This document shows, piece by piece, positions 52,795 through 61,776 of a stretch of 64,000 bases of DNA. Source of the stretch: Sphingomonas sp. (GTDB lineage: Bacteria; Pseudomonadota; Alphaproteobacteria; Sphingomonadales; Sphingomonadaceae); contig JAFKLY010000004.1 in the NCBI GenBank assembly GCA_017304655.1, positions 186,001-250,000 of the forward strand, written 5' to 3'. The first letter of the stretch is position 1. Each line of letters begins with the position of its first letter. The translations under genes were made by a program, and so were the position numbers. Under the pieces are notes generated by a model. The model searched no databases. It was not told where the DNA came from and was given only the letters and a program-made list of their open reading frames with translations.

Positions 52795-53318
52795 GCTGCG
52801 CGTCCCTTCTGCGGGCTGAACCGGGCAGAGCGCACCCGCGAAAAGCGCCCGTCCTTGATGTCATACATGACGAAGCTGACGCTTTCGCGCCGGTCGCCAG
52901 CCTTTAGCGGGCCGGTGGGCATATCCGGCCAGTCGCGATGCGCGGTCAGCGTGGTGCGAATGACGGCAAGGGCGTGCTGGCGCGCCGGGTCGCCGACATA
53001 AGTCAGCAGCTCGACCCGTTCCTGCAGGTGCTCGCGCACCTTCCGGTAGAAATCGAGGACGGCCTGCCGGCCGGTCACTTGTGCGGCCTGGCCGAAAAAC
53101 TGGATGTCATCGGTATAATAGCTGCCGAAGACGGCTTCATCCGCCCGGTTGAAGGCCGCGAGATAGGCCTCGAACCAGGCTTGTGAGGCAACCTCTGGAG
53201 TGCCAGCTCCGGCGGCGATTGCGCCCTTGGCGCCCAGGCCCATCACCGTCGCTCCCGCGATGAAGTGCCGTCGAGATGTTGCCGCAGCGGGGCTTTCCTG
53301 TGCCCTCTCATCACTCAT
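52791..53318 (-). CDS. Tat-exported SnoaL-like protein
   Basis: A 175-residue protein with an N-terminal twin-arginine signal (SRRHFIAGATVMGLGAKGAIAAGAG, residues 15-40), followed by an NTF2-like domain (WFEAYLAAFNRADEAVF … GRQAVLDFYRKV … SVSFVMYDIKDGRFSRVRSARF). It should fold in the cytoplasm and be exported. It overlaps the smaller SnoaL gene downstream. The two together with the MaoC gene upstream may serve one small catabolic task, but no pathway is evident. Confidence 0.72.
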   Translation of the reverse strand: MSDERAQESPAAATSRRHFIAGATVMGLGAKGAIAAGAGTPEVASQAWFEAYLAAFNRADEAVFGSYYTDDIQFFGQAAQVTGRQAVLDFYRKVREHLQERVELLTYVGDPARQHALAVIRTTLTAHRDWPDMPTGPLKAGDRRESVSFVMYDIKDGRFSRVRSARFSPQKGRAA

Positions 53319-53382
53319 GTTCCCCTCCCGATGGTCCGCCTCATGCGACCAGCGCGGATCGTGCCGGAAAGGTGTTGAGAGA

Positions 53383-53880
53383 TCAATACTTCTCGTCGTC
53401 CGCCGTGCTCGTTGGTGGACGCCGCTTCTGCATGACGATGGAGACGAGGCTGAGAACCGGCTCGTCGTTCTGATTGATCAGGGTCGTGCGCCACTTGTTG
53501 ATGCCCATTTCGGGTCGGGTGCGGCTCGCGATCCGCTCGATCAGCTCGCACGTGCCGCGCAGCCTGTCGCCGGGGAAGACGGGGCGACGCCAGCGCAGCT
53601 CATCAATCCCCATCGCGCCCAGTGACTGGTCCTGCCAGCCCGGCATCTGCTGCCAGCGCTCGACCATCGCGCCCATCATCATTGCGCAGCTATGCCAGCC
53701 GCTCGCCGCCAGGCGGCCGAAATGGGTCTGCGCCGCTGCCTCATCGTCGAGGTGGAAGGGTTGCGGATCATATCGGCGCGCGAAAGCCAGAACTTCTTCC
53801 CGGTCGACCTCGATCGGCCCGAAGTCGTAGGTCCAGCCGACCGTCAGATCGTCCCAATAGTAACTCTGCGGTTCGGTCAT
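53383..53880 (-). CDS. MaoC-type hot-dog-fold dehydratase
   Basis: A 165-residue protein of the R-specific enoyl-CoA hydratase type. RYDPQPFHLDDEAAAQTHFGRLAASGWHS contains the catalytic Asp and His of the hydratase motif. Relatives act on acyl-CoA double bonds. It ends 64 bp before the Tat-exported SnoaL gene and starts 4 bp after the stop of the PhoD gene, all on the minus strand. Confidence 0.85.
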   Translation of the reverse strand: MTEPQSYYWDDLTVGWTYDFGPIEVDREEVLAFARRYDPQPFHLDDEAAAQTHFGRLAASGWHSCAMMMGAMVERWQQMPGWQDQSLGAMGIDELRWRRPVFPGDRLRGTCELIERIASRTRPEMGINKWRTTLINQNDEPVLSLVSIVMQKRRPPTSTADDEKY

Positions 53881-53884
53881 GGCG

Positions 53885-55435
53885 TCAGCCGATCGACAGA
53901 GACGCGCTGCCGCGCGGGACGGTGGCCGTCGCGCGGCGGCTCAGCGTCCCGCCGGGCTTCGAGACCTTGTCCAGCACCATGAAGTGCGTTTTCCAGGCTT
54001 CCGGGGTTACTTCGCACACCGCATAGCCGCGCTGATCGTTGATGAACTTGAGCTGCGGGTTGTTGGCGAGCATCGTGTCGCTGCCCGGCCGCACATCCTG
54101 CCCGTCGCCGCCGCTGGTGATCGAGGTCACGACGCTTTCGGCAGCAACCGGCTTGTCCCGATCATAAAGCAGGCCCGCGAAATTCTGATGCTCGTCGCCG
54201 GTCAGGACAACGGCGTTGTCGATCTTGCCAAGGCGGCTCATCAGGCGATTGCGCGGGGCATCATAGCCGGCCCAGCTATCGAGATTGAGGATCTTCTCCT
54301 TCTCGTCGGCGTAACGGCGTCGATCAAGCGGCATGACCATGATCTGCTGCGCGATGCAGGTCCAGGTCGCATCGCGGCGCCCAAGATTGGCATCGAGCCA
54401 GGCCTCCTGTGCCTGTCCCAGCACGCTCGCCTTGGGATCGGACACACCGGGGCAGTGGGGCTTGAAGCCGTCGCCGCAGGGCTGGTCCGTGCGGAAACTG
54501 CGCGTATCGAGCAAGTTCATGGCGACCAGATTGCCATAATTGAACGCGCGATTGGCCGTGATGAGCGGGCCGCGCGGGATCATGGCGGCACGCACCGGCA
54601 TATATTCATACCAGGCCTGCATGGCGGCCTGACGGCGCAGCGCGAAGATCTCCGGCGGCACATCGCCATTCTGAACGAGATCGCTCACCCAATTATTCTC
54701 GACCTCATGATCGTCGAAGGTCGAGAGGAAGGGGTGACGCGCGCGCGCGGCCTGCAAGTCGAGGTCGAGTAGATATTGCGCATAATGGGCGCGATAATCG
54801 TCGACCGAGTAGAGCGCCCGCAGCCGATGATCGCGTACCTTGGGCACGGGCTGGCCTTTGTCATAGGCGTAATCGTAGCGATATTCGTAGATGAAATCGC
54901 CATAATGGAAGACGAAGGCGAGGTCTTCCTGCGCGAGGTGGCGGTAGGCCGTGAACAGGCCGGATTCATAGTGCTGGCAGCCGCACACGCCGAATTTGAG
55001 CGCCGAAACAGGCGCGCCGGGCCGGGGCAGGGTGCGCGCGCGGCCCTGAAGCGAGCGATCCGATCCGAGCTTGAAGCGATACCAATAGGGCCGGTCGGCC
55101 TCGAGGCCTGATACCTCGACATGGACGCTGTGGCCGAGTTCCGGCCGGGCCAGCGTTTCGCCCTTGGCGACGATGGTCGCAAAGCGCTCGTCGCTGGCGA
55201 CTTCCCATGCAACGGGCAGGGCCGAGAGCGGCATGCCGCCATGGGGCGCGAAAGGTTCCGGCGCCAGCTTGGTCCAGATCACGAAGCCATCAGGCGCCGG
55301 ATCGCCAGACGCGACGCCGAGCTTGAAAGGGTAATCGAGGAACCAGCTCTGCGCCTTGAGGATGGCAGGGGCGCCGGCAAGGCCGAGAGCCGTGACCGTA
55401 CCGCCGGTGGAGAGGAAGTGTCTGCGCGTGAACAT
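53885..55435 (-). CDS. phoD: Alkaline phosphatase D family metallophosphatase
   Basis: A 516-residue exported phosphodiesterase/phosphatase. The Tat signal is TRRHFLSTGG…PAILKA. A PhoD N-terminal domain (YPFKLGVASGDPAPDGFVIWTKLAPEP) precedes the catalytic core with CGCQHYESGLF (Cys), FHYGDFIYEY (Asp), TFDDHEVENNW (Asp and His) and VLTGDEHQNF (Asp/His). These are the family's metal ligands. PhoD hydrolyses phosphate esters or teichoic-like polymers in the periplasm, usually under phosphate shortage; no Pho box was seen. The start at 55435 is the ATG before the Tat motif. Confidence 0.93.
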   Translation of the reverse strand: MFTRRHFLSTGGTVTALGLAGAPAILKAQSWFLDYPFKLGVASGDPAPDGFVIWTKLAPEPFAPHGGMPLSALPVAWEVASDERFATIVAKGETLARPELGHSVHVEVSGLEADRPYWYRFKLGSDRSLQGRARTLPRPGAPVSALKFGVCGCQHYESGLFTAYRHLAQEDLAFVFHYGDFIYEYRYDYAYDKGQPVPKVRDHRLRALYSVDDYRAHYAQYLLDLDLQAARARHPFLSTFDDHEVENNWVSDLVQNGDVPPEIFALRRQAAMQAWYEYMPVRAAMIPRGPLITANRAFNYGNLVAMNLLDTRSFRTDQPCGDGFKPHCPGVSDPKASVLGQAQEAWLDANLGRRDATWTCIAQQIMVMPLDRRRYADEKEKILNLDSWAGYDAPRNRLMSRLGKIDNAVVLTGDEHQNFAGLLYDRDKPVAAESVVTSITSGGDGQDVRPGSDTMLANNPQLKFINDQRGYAVCEVTPEAWKTHFMVLDKVSKPGGTLSRRATATVPRGSASLSIG

Positions 55436-55488
55436 CGGCGGGACCCTAGCTTTCATATGTGACGGAACGCGGTCAGGACAGGCAGGCC

Positions 55489-56586
55489 TCAGCTGTGCAG
55501 GAAGTGCATGACGTCACCATCCTGCACCACATAGGCCTTGCCCTCGGCGCGCAGCTTGCCCGCTTCTCGCGCCTTGGCCTCGCCCCCGAGCGCGACATAA
55601 TCGTCGAAGGCGATCGTCTCGGCCCGAATGAAGCCCTTCTGGAAATCGCTGTGGATTTCGCCGGCAGCTTCCGGCGCATGGGCGCCCTTGTGGACGGTCC
55701 AGGCGCGGGCTTCCTTGGGGCCGACCGTGAAGAAGGTCAGCAGATGCAGCAGCTCGTATCCTGCGCGGATCACGCGGGCGAGACCGGCTTCTTCCAGCCC
55801 CATGGCTTCCAGAAACTCGGCACGCTCTTCGGGCGGCATCGTCACCAGATCGGCCTCGATGGCGGCGGAGACAACGACAGCCTGTGCGCCTTCCGCTCTC
55901 GCCTTTTCGAACACGCGAGCGCTGAAGGCGTTGCCCTGCGCCGCGCTCTCTTCCTCGACATTGCAGACGTACAGAACGGGCTTGGAGGTCAGCAGCTGGG
56001 CCTGGCGGAAGATGCGCGCTTCCTCCTCGTCATTGGGTTCGACCAGCCGCGCGGGCTTGCCATCCCGCAGCAGATCGAGCGCGCGGCCGAGGACGGCTGC
56101 GGCGATCTTGGCTTCCTTGTCGCCACCGGTGGCCTTCTTCTGGAAAGCGGGAACGCGCTTCTCAAGGCTCTCGAGGTCGGAGAGCATCAGCTCGGTCTCG
56201 ACCGTGTCGGCATCCGCGATCGGATCGACGCGATTGTCGACATGCTGGATGTCGTCATTCTCGAAGCAGCGCAGCACATGGACGATGGCGTCCACTTCCC
56301 GGATGTTGCCGAGGAACTGGTTGCCGAGCCCCTCGCCCTTGGAGGCGCCACGCACGAGGCCCGCGATATCGACAAAGGCGAGCTGGGTCGGGATGATCTT
56401 CTGGCTGCCTGCGATGGCCGCGAGCTTGTCCAGCCGCGCGTCCGGCACGGCGACCTGGCCCACATTGGGTTCGATGGTGCAGAAGGGATAATTGGCGGCC
56501 TGCGCGGCTTGCGTCTCGGTCAGCGCATTGAAGAGGGTCGACTTGCCGACGTTGGGAAGGCCGACGATGCCGCATTTGAAACCCAT
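55489..56586 (-). CDS. ychF: Redox-regulated ATPase YchF (OLA1-type)
   Basis: A 365-residue protein of the Obg-related P-loop family that binds ATP rather than GTP. G1 is GLPNVGKSTLFNAL, the NYPFCTIEPNVG switch, DIAGLVRGASKGEGLGNQFL (G3) and a modified G4 (NVEE in place of NKxD) are visible. The C-terminal TGS domain is recognisable in RAWTVHKGAHAPEAAG through YVVQDGDVMHFLHS. It interacts with ribosomes and is linked to stress. The gene is monocistronic here. The upstream 317-bp spacer contains a perfect 12-bp hairpin. Confidence 0.97.
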   Translation of the reverse strand: MGFKCGIVGLPNVGKSTLFNALTETQAAQAANYPFCTIEPNVGQVAVPDARLDKLAAIAGSQKIIPTQLAFVDIAGLVRGASKGEGLGNQFLGNIREVDAIVHVLRCFENDDIQHVDNRVDPIADADTVETELMLSDLESLEKRVPAFQKKATGGDKEAKIAAAVLGRALDLLRDGKPARLVEPNDEEEARIFRQAQLLTSKPVLYVCNVEEESAAQGNAFSARVFEKARAEGAQAVVVSAAIEADLVTMPPEERAEFLEAMGLEEAGLARVIRAGYELLHLLTFFTVGPKEARAWTVHKGAHAPEAAGEIHSDFQKGFIRAETIAFDDYVALGGEAKAREAGKLRAEGKAYVVQDGDVMHFLHS

Positions 56587-56702
56587 GGCGATGCTCTTGT
56601 CCTGAAAAGGCGGGAAAGCCGCGCAGATAGTCGCTGGCGGCGCTTTGCGCCAGCCCGTTCCGGCATCGCGCGCGAACCGGTGCCTGAATACCTGAAGTTA
56701 CC

Positions 56703-56732
56703 GAAGTTCACGCCACGGGGGGCGTGAACTTC
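56703..56732. repeat. Perfect 12-bp inverted repeat in the ychF-rlpA spacer
   Basis: GAAGTTCACGCC-6nt-GGCGTGAACTTC, centred in the 317-bp spacer 56587-56903 between the divergent ychF and rlpA. It starts 117 bp upstream of ychF and ends 172 bp before rlpA. No T-run follows on either strand. It could be a regulatory hairpin in the ychF leader or a binding site shared by both promoters. The rest of the spacer shows nothing else clear. Confidence 0.5.
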
Positions 56733-56903
56733 CACCGTTATGCAGGCGCGCTGTTGGATGAGCCAAAGGGGCATTTGGAACAAACTGAACAATCATCGCC
56801 GGTGACGATGCCACGGTTCGAACGGTGTAGGACAGCCGGGCTTGCGGAGGATGCTGTGGCGGGATGGCTTCAACCTTCCGCGCCCTTCCGCTAGACCGCT
56901 CGC

Positions 56904-57524
56904 ATGGCAACGAGTTTCATCGACATAAGCCGGTCTGCCCGCGGTTCCCGGCAGCACCCTCTTCTGATCTGGCTCTGTCTGCTGGTCCTTCCGTTGCTTG
57001 CTGGATGCGCCTCGACCACGAAGTTCCGCCCCGTGAGCGACACGCCGGTCCGCATCGGGCCGCCCTACCAGATCAAAGGCGTCACCTACGTACCACGGGA
57101 TGACCCGGCCTATGACATGCTGGGTTATGCCAGCTGGTATGGCGAGGAATCGGGCCGGATGACGGCCAATGGCGAAAAATTCCGCCACGGCTCGTTCGCG
57201 GCCGCCCATACGACCCTGCCGCTGCCGAGCTATGTCGAGGTGACCGCGCTCGACACCGGGCGCACGATCCTGGTGCGGATCAACGATCGCGGGCCGTTCA
57301 TTCCCGGGCGAATCATCGACCTCTCGCCGGCAGCGGCCAGTGAACTCGGCATCCGCCAGAAGGGTGTCGCGGCGGTGCGGGTGCGGCGAGTGGAGCCGCC
57401 CGAACGCGATCGCAAGCGCCTGCGCGATGGCGGCGGCGCGGAGCTGCGCGCGCCCGTGCCAGAGACGACGCTGAGGCTGTGGCGCACCCGATTGGACCGA
57501 GCCATGATGCCAGCGGCGAAGTGA
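56904..57524 (+). CDS. rlpA: Septal-ring lytic transglycosylase RlpA family lipoprotein
   Basis: A 206-residue lipoprotein with a signal peptide and lipobox (LLAGC, modified Cys at about residue 35). The double-psi β-barrel carries YASWYGEESG, the AAHTTLPLPSYVEVT and VRINDRGPFIPGRIIDLS motifs, with the Asp in NDRG as the likely catalytic residue. RlpA cleaves naked glycans at the septum. There is no C-terminal SPOR domain, unlike the best-known members. It is on the plus strand, converging with pth, 9 bp apart. Confidence 0.93.
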   Translation: MATSFIDISRSARGSRQHPLLIWLCLLVLPLLAGCASTTKFRPVSDTPVRIGPPYQIKGVTYVPRDDPAYDMLGYASWYGEESGRMTANGEKFRHGSFAAAHTTLPLPSYVEVTALDTGRTILVRINDRGPFIPGRIIDLSPAAASELGIRQKGVAAVRVRRVEPPERDRKRLRDGGGAELRAPVPETTLRLWRTRLDRAMMPAAK

Positions 57525-57533
57525 GCGAAACGC

Positions 57534-58103
57534 TCAGTCTGCGAGGCGCAGCGCGACTTCGTTCATGAAGCGGGTGTCGTCACCGCGGGCCAGCCACTCC
57601 GCCTCGCGAGACAGGGCGCCCAGAAGGTCTGAGAGCGGATCGATCTCGCTCTTGGCGTAATTGCCGAGTACATGGCCGGTCACGCGATCCTTGTGGCCGG
57701 GATGGCCGATGCCGATGCGAACGCGGCGAAAGGCATTGCCGACATGCGCGTCAGTCGAGCGCAGGCCATTATGGCCCGCCGTACCGCCGCCGCGCTTCAC
57801 TTTCATTTTCATGGGAGCAAGATCGAGCTCATCGTGGAAGACGGTCACGTCCTCGACGCCGAGCTTGTAGAAGTCGCAGGCTGCGCGGATCGAGCGGCCG
57901 CTTTCGTTCATGAAGGTCTGGGGTTTGAGGAGAAGGATCTTCTCCGGGCCGATGCGCCCTTCGGCCGTCAGGCCCTGAAACTGCTTTTTCCAGGGCGAAA
58001 AGCCATAATCCTCAGCCATGACGTCAAGCGTCATGAAGCCGACATTATGGCGGTGGAGCGCATATTGCGGACCGGGATTGCCGAGGCCAACCCAGAGTTG
58101 CAC
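57534..58103 (-). CDS. pth: Peptidyl-tRNA hydrolase
   Basis: A 189-residue enzyme releasing tRNA from stalled peptidyl-tRNA. Asn8 and His20 are in VGLGNPGPQYALHRHNVGF, and the DELDLAP and GGGTAGHNGLRS loops are intact. It lies directly downstream of rplY with a 28-bp gap on the same strand, a common ribosomal pairing. Complete and of normal length. Confidence 0.97.
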   Translation of the reverse strand: MQLWVGLGNPGPQYALHRHNVGFMTLDVMAEDYGFSPWKKQFQGLTAEGRIGPEKILLLKPQTFMNESGRSIRAACDFYKLGVEDVTVFHDELDLAPMKMKVKRGGGTAGHNGLRSTDAHVGNAFRRVRIGIGHPGHKDRVTGHVLGNYAKSEIDPLSDLLGALSREAEWLARGDDTRFMNEVALRLAD

Positions 58104-58131
58104 GAATATGCGCTCCCCGTCGAACGCGCGA

Positions 58132-58746
58132 TCAGGCCGCGTCGTCGTCCTTGCTGGTGTCGCCCTCTTCGGACTTCAGCGAGGACGGTGCCACGACAGT
58201 CGCGATGGTGAAATCGCGATCCGTGATCGCCGACGTCGCGCCCTTGGGCAGCGCAACCTGGCTGATGTGGATCGAATCGCCGACGTCATAGCCGGTGAGG
58301 TCGATCGTGATGTCGTCCGGAATCTCGGCCGCATCGCAGATCAGCTCGAGCTCGTGACGCACGATGTTCAGCACGGCGCCGCGCTTCAGGCCCGGCGAGG
58401 CTGCCTCGTTCGCGAACACCACCGGCACGTTGACGTGGATGGTGGCATGCTCGGAGACGCGCAGGAAATCGGCGTGGAGCGGACGGTCGGTGACCGGATG
58501 GAAGGCAACGTCCTTGGGCAGGGTGCGGATCGACTTGCCGCCGACCTCGACCATCACCACCGAGTTGAAGAAGTGCCCGGTGCCCAGCAGCTTGTTGAGG
58601 AGCTTTTCCTCGACGTGGATGGACTGCGGCTCTTCATTGTTGCCATAAATGACGGCGGGAACGCGGCCCTCGCGGCGGAGAGCACGGGAGGCTCCCTTGC
58701 CTGCCCGATCGCGTGCCTCGGCCGACAGCGTAAGCGTATCGCTCAT
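58132..58746 (-). CDS. rplY: 50S ribosomal protein L25/general stress protein Ctc
   Basis: A 204-residue two-domain L25: the 5S rRNA-binding N-terminal domain (residues about 1-95, [21 protein letters not shown]…) and the long C-terminal TL5-like extension ([19 protein letters not shown] … [22 protein letters not shown]). The length is typical of alphaproteobacteria. A Gly-rich/acidic tail ends KDDDAA. Downstream on the same strand is pth. Confidence 0.95.
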   Translation of the reverse strand: MSDTLTLSAEARDRAGKGASRALRREGRVPAVIYGNNEEPQSIHVEEKLLNKLLGTGHFFNSVVMVEVGGKSIRTLPKDVAFHPVTDRPLHADFLRVSEHATIHVNVPVVFANEAASPGLKRGAVLNIVRHELELICDAAEIPDDITIDLTGYDVGDSIHISQVALPKGATSAITDRDFTIATVVAPSSLKSEEGDTSKDDDAA

Positions 58747-58862
58747 TGCGTGTCTCCAATAGCATGATTGAGTGTCTTCATTCCGCCACGCCTCCAGGGA
58801 TGACCATGACGGAAGGCGGCGCGCTTAGCGGCAAATTCCCGGAAAAGCAAGCACTGCTCGGC

Positions 58863-59798
58863 TCATTGCACGCGCTCGATCCGCCAGCCGAGCGTAGCAA
58901 GGCGGGCTTGCAGACTCGCCGGGCCGATCAGATGCCCCGCGCCGACCGCGATGAATCGGGTGCCCGGCTGGCGGCTCACGGCGGCGTCGATCGCGCCCGC
59001 CCAGCGAGCGTTGCGATTGTCGATGAGCGCGCGCCGCAGGCTCGGCGATCGGGAGAGCGGGGCGAGAAACTGCCGTTCAAGCCGCGCCAGATCGCCGCGC
59101 GCCCATGCCTCGTGCAGATCGCCGTAGAGCCGCTCCGCGTCGCCGGCCTCGCTTACGGCCTGCGCGAGAAGCAGGCGCTGGTCGGCTTCCGGCAGCGCAT
59201 CGAACAGGCCAAGCTGGCCCGATATCGTTTCCAGTCCCTCGATCGGCTTGCCCTCCTGGGCAAAGCGCTCTGTCAGGACGGCTTCGCCTGCCTCCTGTGC
59301 CGAGAGGTCGAGACCGGATGAACTTGCGGCATTGATGAGCAGGGCCGCCGCCCAGCTCTTGTAACCATCCAGTCCGTGGAAGGCGGATGGGGTAGCCGCG
59401 ACCAAAGCCTTGAACCGGGCCGCGTCTGGCGCATCGAGCCGCTCTGCAATCGGCGGCAAATTAGGTGCGTGGCCTAGCCTCTCGAAGGTCGCACGGCTGC
59501 GTCGTTCAGCTTCCAGGCCGGTGACTTCAAGCATGAGCCGGTCACTGTGCGCGAGCGCATCGGCAATGCGGGGAGAGAGCCAGCGCTCGCCGTGCGGCAC
59601 AGCGTGAATGGTGCCGAACAGCCAGGCCTGCCGCCCGTCCTTCTCCATCCGCCAGAGCGCCGGGCGGGCATCGACGACCGGGCTGACCGACGGCGCGCCC
59701 AGTCGCCAGCCGAGCCAGGCAAGCCCGGCCAGCGCAAGCAGTGCGCCAAGCAGCAGGAGAGGCCGGCCGAAGACGGGACGTGGGGCGGCGCCCGCCAT
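58863..59798 (-). CDS. TraB/GumN family protein (membrane-anchored paralogue)
   Basis: A 311-residue protein with a single N-terminal hydrophobic segment (RPLLLLGALLALAGLAWLGW). The GumN signature is GTIHAVPHGERW with the catalytic-like His, then LEVTGLE and the terminal FIAVGAGHLIGPASLQARLA. Relatives resemble erythromycin-esterase/TIKI metalloproteases; function in bacteria is uncertain. It lies 6 bp downstream of a second GumN gene on the same strand, so the two are a tandem, co-transcribed pair. Confidence 0.85.
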   Translation of the reverse strand: MAGAAPRPVFGRPLLLLGALLALAGLAWLGWRLGAPSVSPVVDARPALWRMEKDGRQAWLFGTIHAVPHGERWLSPRIADALAHSDRLMLEVTGLEAERRSRATFERLGHAPNLPPIAERLDAPDAARFKALVAATPSAFHGLDGYKSWAAALLINAASSSGLDLSAQEAGEAVLTERFAQEGKPIEGLETISGQLGLFDALPEADQRLLLAQAVSEAGDAERLYGDLHEAWARGDLARLERQFLAPLSRSPSLRRALIDNRNARWAGAIDAAVSRQPGTRFIAVGAGHLIGPASLQARLATLGWRIERVQ

Positions 59799-59804
59799 GG
59801 GGCG

Positions 59805-60719
59805 TCAACGCGCGCGGTTGGGAAGCTGTGCGGCGACGAGCCCGCGCTGCCGGAGCATGGCCTGCACGCTCTTCTCGCCAGCCAGATGCCCGGCTCCGAC
59901 AGCCATGAACACCGTGCCCGGCTTTTCGAGCCGCGCCTTGATCCAGTCCGCCCATCGCGCGTTGCGATCGGTCAGCAGGCGCTTCTCCAGCTCCGGATTG
60001 GTCTCGACCGATTCGTTGAGGAGCGAGGCCAACATCTTGGGTTCGCCCTTGGCCCATGCGGCCATCATCTTCTCGATCATGTCCTGCAGTTTGGGCAATT
60101 CGTCGAGCGTTTCGCCGAGCAGAGCGATCTGCAGATCGTCCGGCAAGTCGTCGAAGAAGCCGATCTGCTGGTCAGCCGTCTCCAGCCCGGTGAGCGTCTT
60201 GCCGGCCGCGACGGCGTCAAGCTCGATCTGGTGATCGGCCCCGCTGTTGGGATCATAACCATAACGATGCAGCGGCAGGACCGAGAGCGTGATCGTGGCG
60301 AACCACGGCTTTGTGCGGTCGAACACCGGCACCGGAAGATTGTTGGACGCGAGGGCATCCAGAAACCTGGTCCGCGCCGGCTCCGGCAGGCGGCTCGATA
60401 TGGTCGGGCCATCGGGGCGGAGCGCCCGCTGCATGAGCTTGGCTTGCCGGTCAGGATCGTCCCGGCTCACCACTTCCAGCACGACTTCCTGCGACGAATC
60501 GAATGCCTTGCGCACCGGCCCTTCGAACCAGCGCACCTCGGGCTTGAGCAGATGGATGGTGCCGAAGAGATAGATGGTCGTGTCCGCATCCTTCACGACC
60601 CAAAGGGCAGGGTGGGCATTGACCGCCTGGGTCTTCGGCTGCGCAAGCGGCTCAGGCGTGGACGTGCAGCCGGCCAGCGCCAGTGCGGCACCGAGGATCA
60701 GGGATTTCCAGTTCATCAT
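59805..60719 (-). CDS. TraB/GumN family lipoprotein
   Basis: About 304 residues. A short signal ([18 protein letters not shown]) carries a lipobox whose Cys would be lipidated. The TraB/GumN domain has [15 protein letters not shown] and the C-terminal [20 protein letters not shown]. The start at 60719 was chosen to place the lipobox at the N-terminus; several earlier ATGs exist, the first at 60746. It differs from its downstream neighbour mainly in anchorage and in an extra loop. The gene is divergent from glyQ. Confidence 0.85.
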   Translation of the reverse strand: MMNWKSLILGAALALAGCTSTPEPLAQPKTQAVNAHPALWVVKDADTTIYLFGTIHLLKPEVRWFEGPVRKAFDSSQEVVLEVVSRDDPDRQAKLMQRALRPDGPTISSRLPEPARTRFLDALASNNLPVPVFDRTKPWFATITLSVLPLHRYGYDPNSGADHQIELDAVAAGKTLTGLETADQQIGFFDDLPDDLQIALLGETLDELPKLQDMIEKMMAAWAKGEPKMLASLLNESVETNPELEKRLLTDRNARWADWIKARLEKPGTVFMAVGAGHLAGEKSVQAMLRQRGLVAAQLPNRAR

Positions 60720-60882
60720 TGTCTTTCTCGCCATCTTGCGGTCCATCGCGGAGTTGCGTCTGAGGCGCAAGGGCTTGCACCGGGCGCAACTGGCCGAAAA
60801 CTTGACCGCGCTGCCCCCATGCGCCAAAGCGCGCCCGTTCGTCGGCACAGCAGGCCGACCGGTAGAATTGGAACGGTTGGGC

Positions 60883-61776
60883 ATGGCGGATACAGCATCG
60901 ACGCCGCTGAGTTTTCAGCGATTGATCCTAACATTGCATGACTATTGGGCGAAGCAGGGCTGCGTGATCCTGCAACCCTTTGACATGCGCGTGGGCGCCG
61001 GCACGTTCCACCCCGCGACGACGCTGCGCAGCCTCGGCCCCGATCCCTGGAACTGCGCCTATGTGCAGCCCTCCCGCCGGCCGACCGACGGCCGCTATGG
61101 CGAGAATCCCAACCGGCTCCAGCATTATTACCAGTACCAGGTGATCATGAAACCGAGCCCGCCGGACCTGCAGGCGCTGTATCTGGGCAGCCTCAAGGAA
61201 ATCGGCATCGACCCGCTGCTGCACGACATCCGTTTCGTCGAGGATGACTGGGAAAGCCCGACGCTCGGCGCCTGGGGTCTGGGCTGGGAAGTCTGGTGCG
61301 ACGGCATGGAAGTCACCCAGTTTACCTATTTCCAGCAAATGGGCGGCTTCGATTGCAAGCCGGTGGCCGGCGAGCTGACCTACGGGCTGGAGCGCCTCGC
61401 CATGTACATCCAGGGCGTCGACAGCGTCTATGACCTCGTCTTCAACGATGCGGTGGGCGATCGCCCGGCCGTGACCTATGGCGACGTGTTCCTCGCCAAT
61501 GAGCAGCAGATGTCCAAGTGGAACTTCGAGGTGGCGGACACCGAGAAGCTGTTCCGCTGGTTCAAGGATGCCGAGGCGGAATGTCAGGCCAGCATTGCCG
61601 CCAATGTGCCGCTGGCGGCCTATGAGCAGGCGATCGAGGCGAGCCATGTGTTCAACCTGCTGCAGGCGCGCGGCGTCATCAGCGTTCAGGAGCGCGCCAG
61701 CTATATCGGCCGCGTGCGCGATCTCGCCAAGGGCAGCTGCGAAGCGTGGATGAAGCATAACGGGTGGGCGGAATGA
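60883..61776 (+). CDS. glyQ: Glycyl-tRNA synthetase alpha chain
   Basis: A 297-residue catalytic α subunit of the bacterial α2β2 enzyme. The opening [35 protein letters not shown], with [30 protein letters not shown] (motif 2 region), and [14 protein letters not shown] are characteristic. The ATG at 60883 precedes [10 protein letters not shown]. It overlaps glyS by ATGA, so the subunits are made together. Normal length. Confidence 0.97.
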   Translation: MADTASTPLSFQRLILTLHDYWAKQGCVILQPFDMRVGAGTFHPATTLRSLGPDPWNCAYVQPSRRPTDGRYGENPNRLQHYYQYQVIMKPSPPDLQALYLGSLKEIGIDPLLHDIRFVEDDWESPTLGAWGLGWEVWCDGMEVTQFTYFQQMGGFDCKPVAGELTYGLERLAMYIQGVDSVYDLVFNDAVGDRPAVTYGDVFLANEQQMSKWNFEVADTEKLFRWFKDAEAECQASIAANVPLAAYEQAIEASHVFNLLQARGVISVQERASYIGRVRDLAKGSCEAWMKHNGWAE

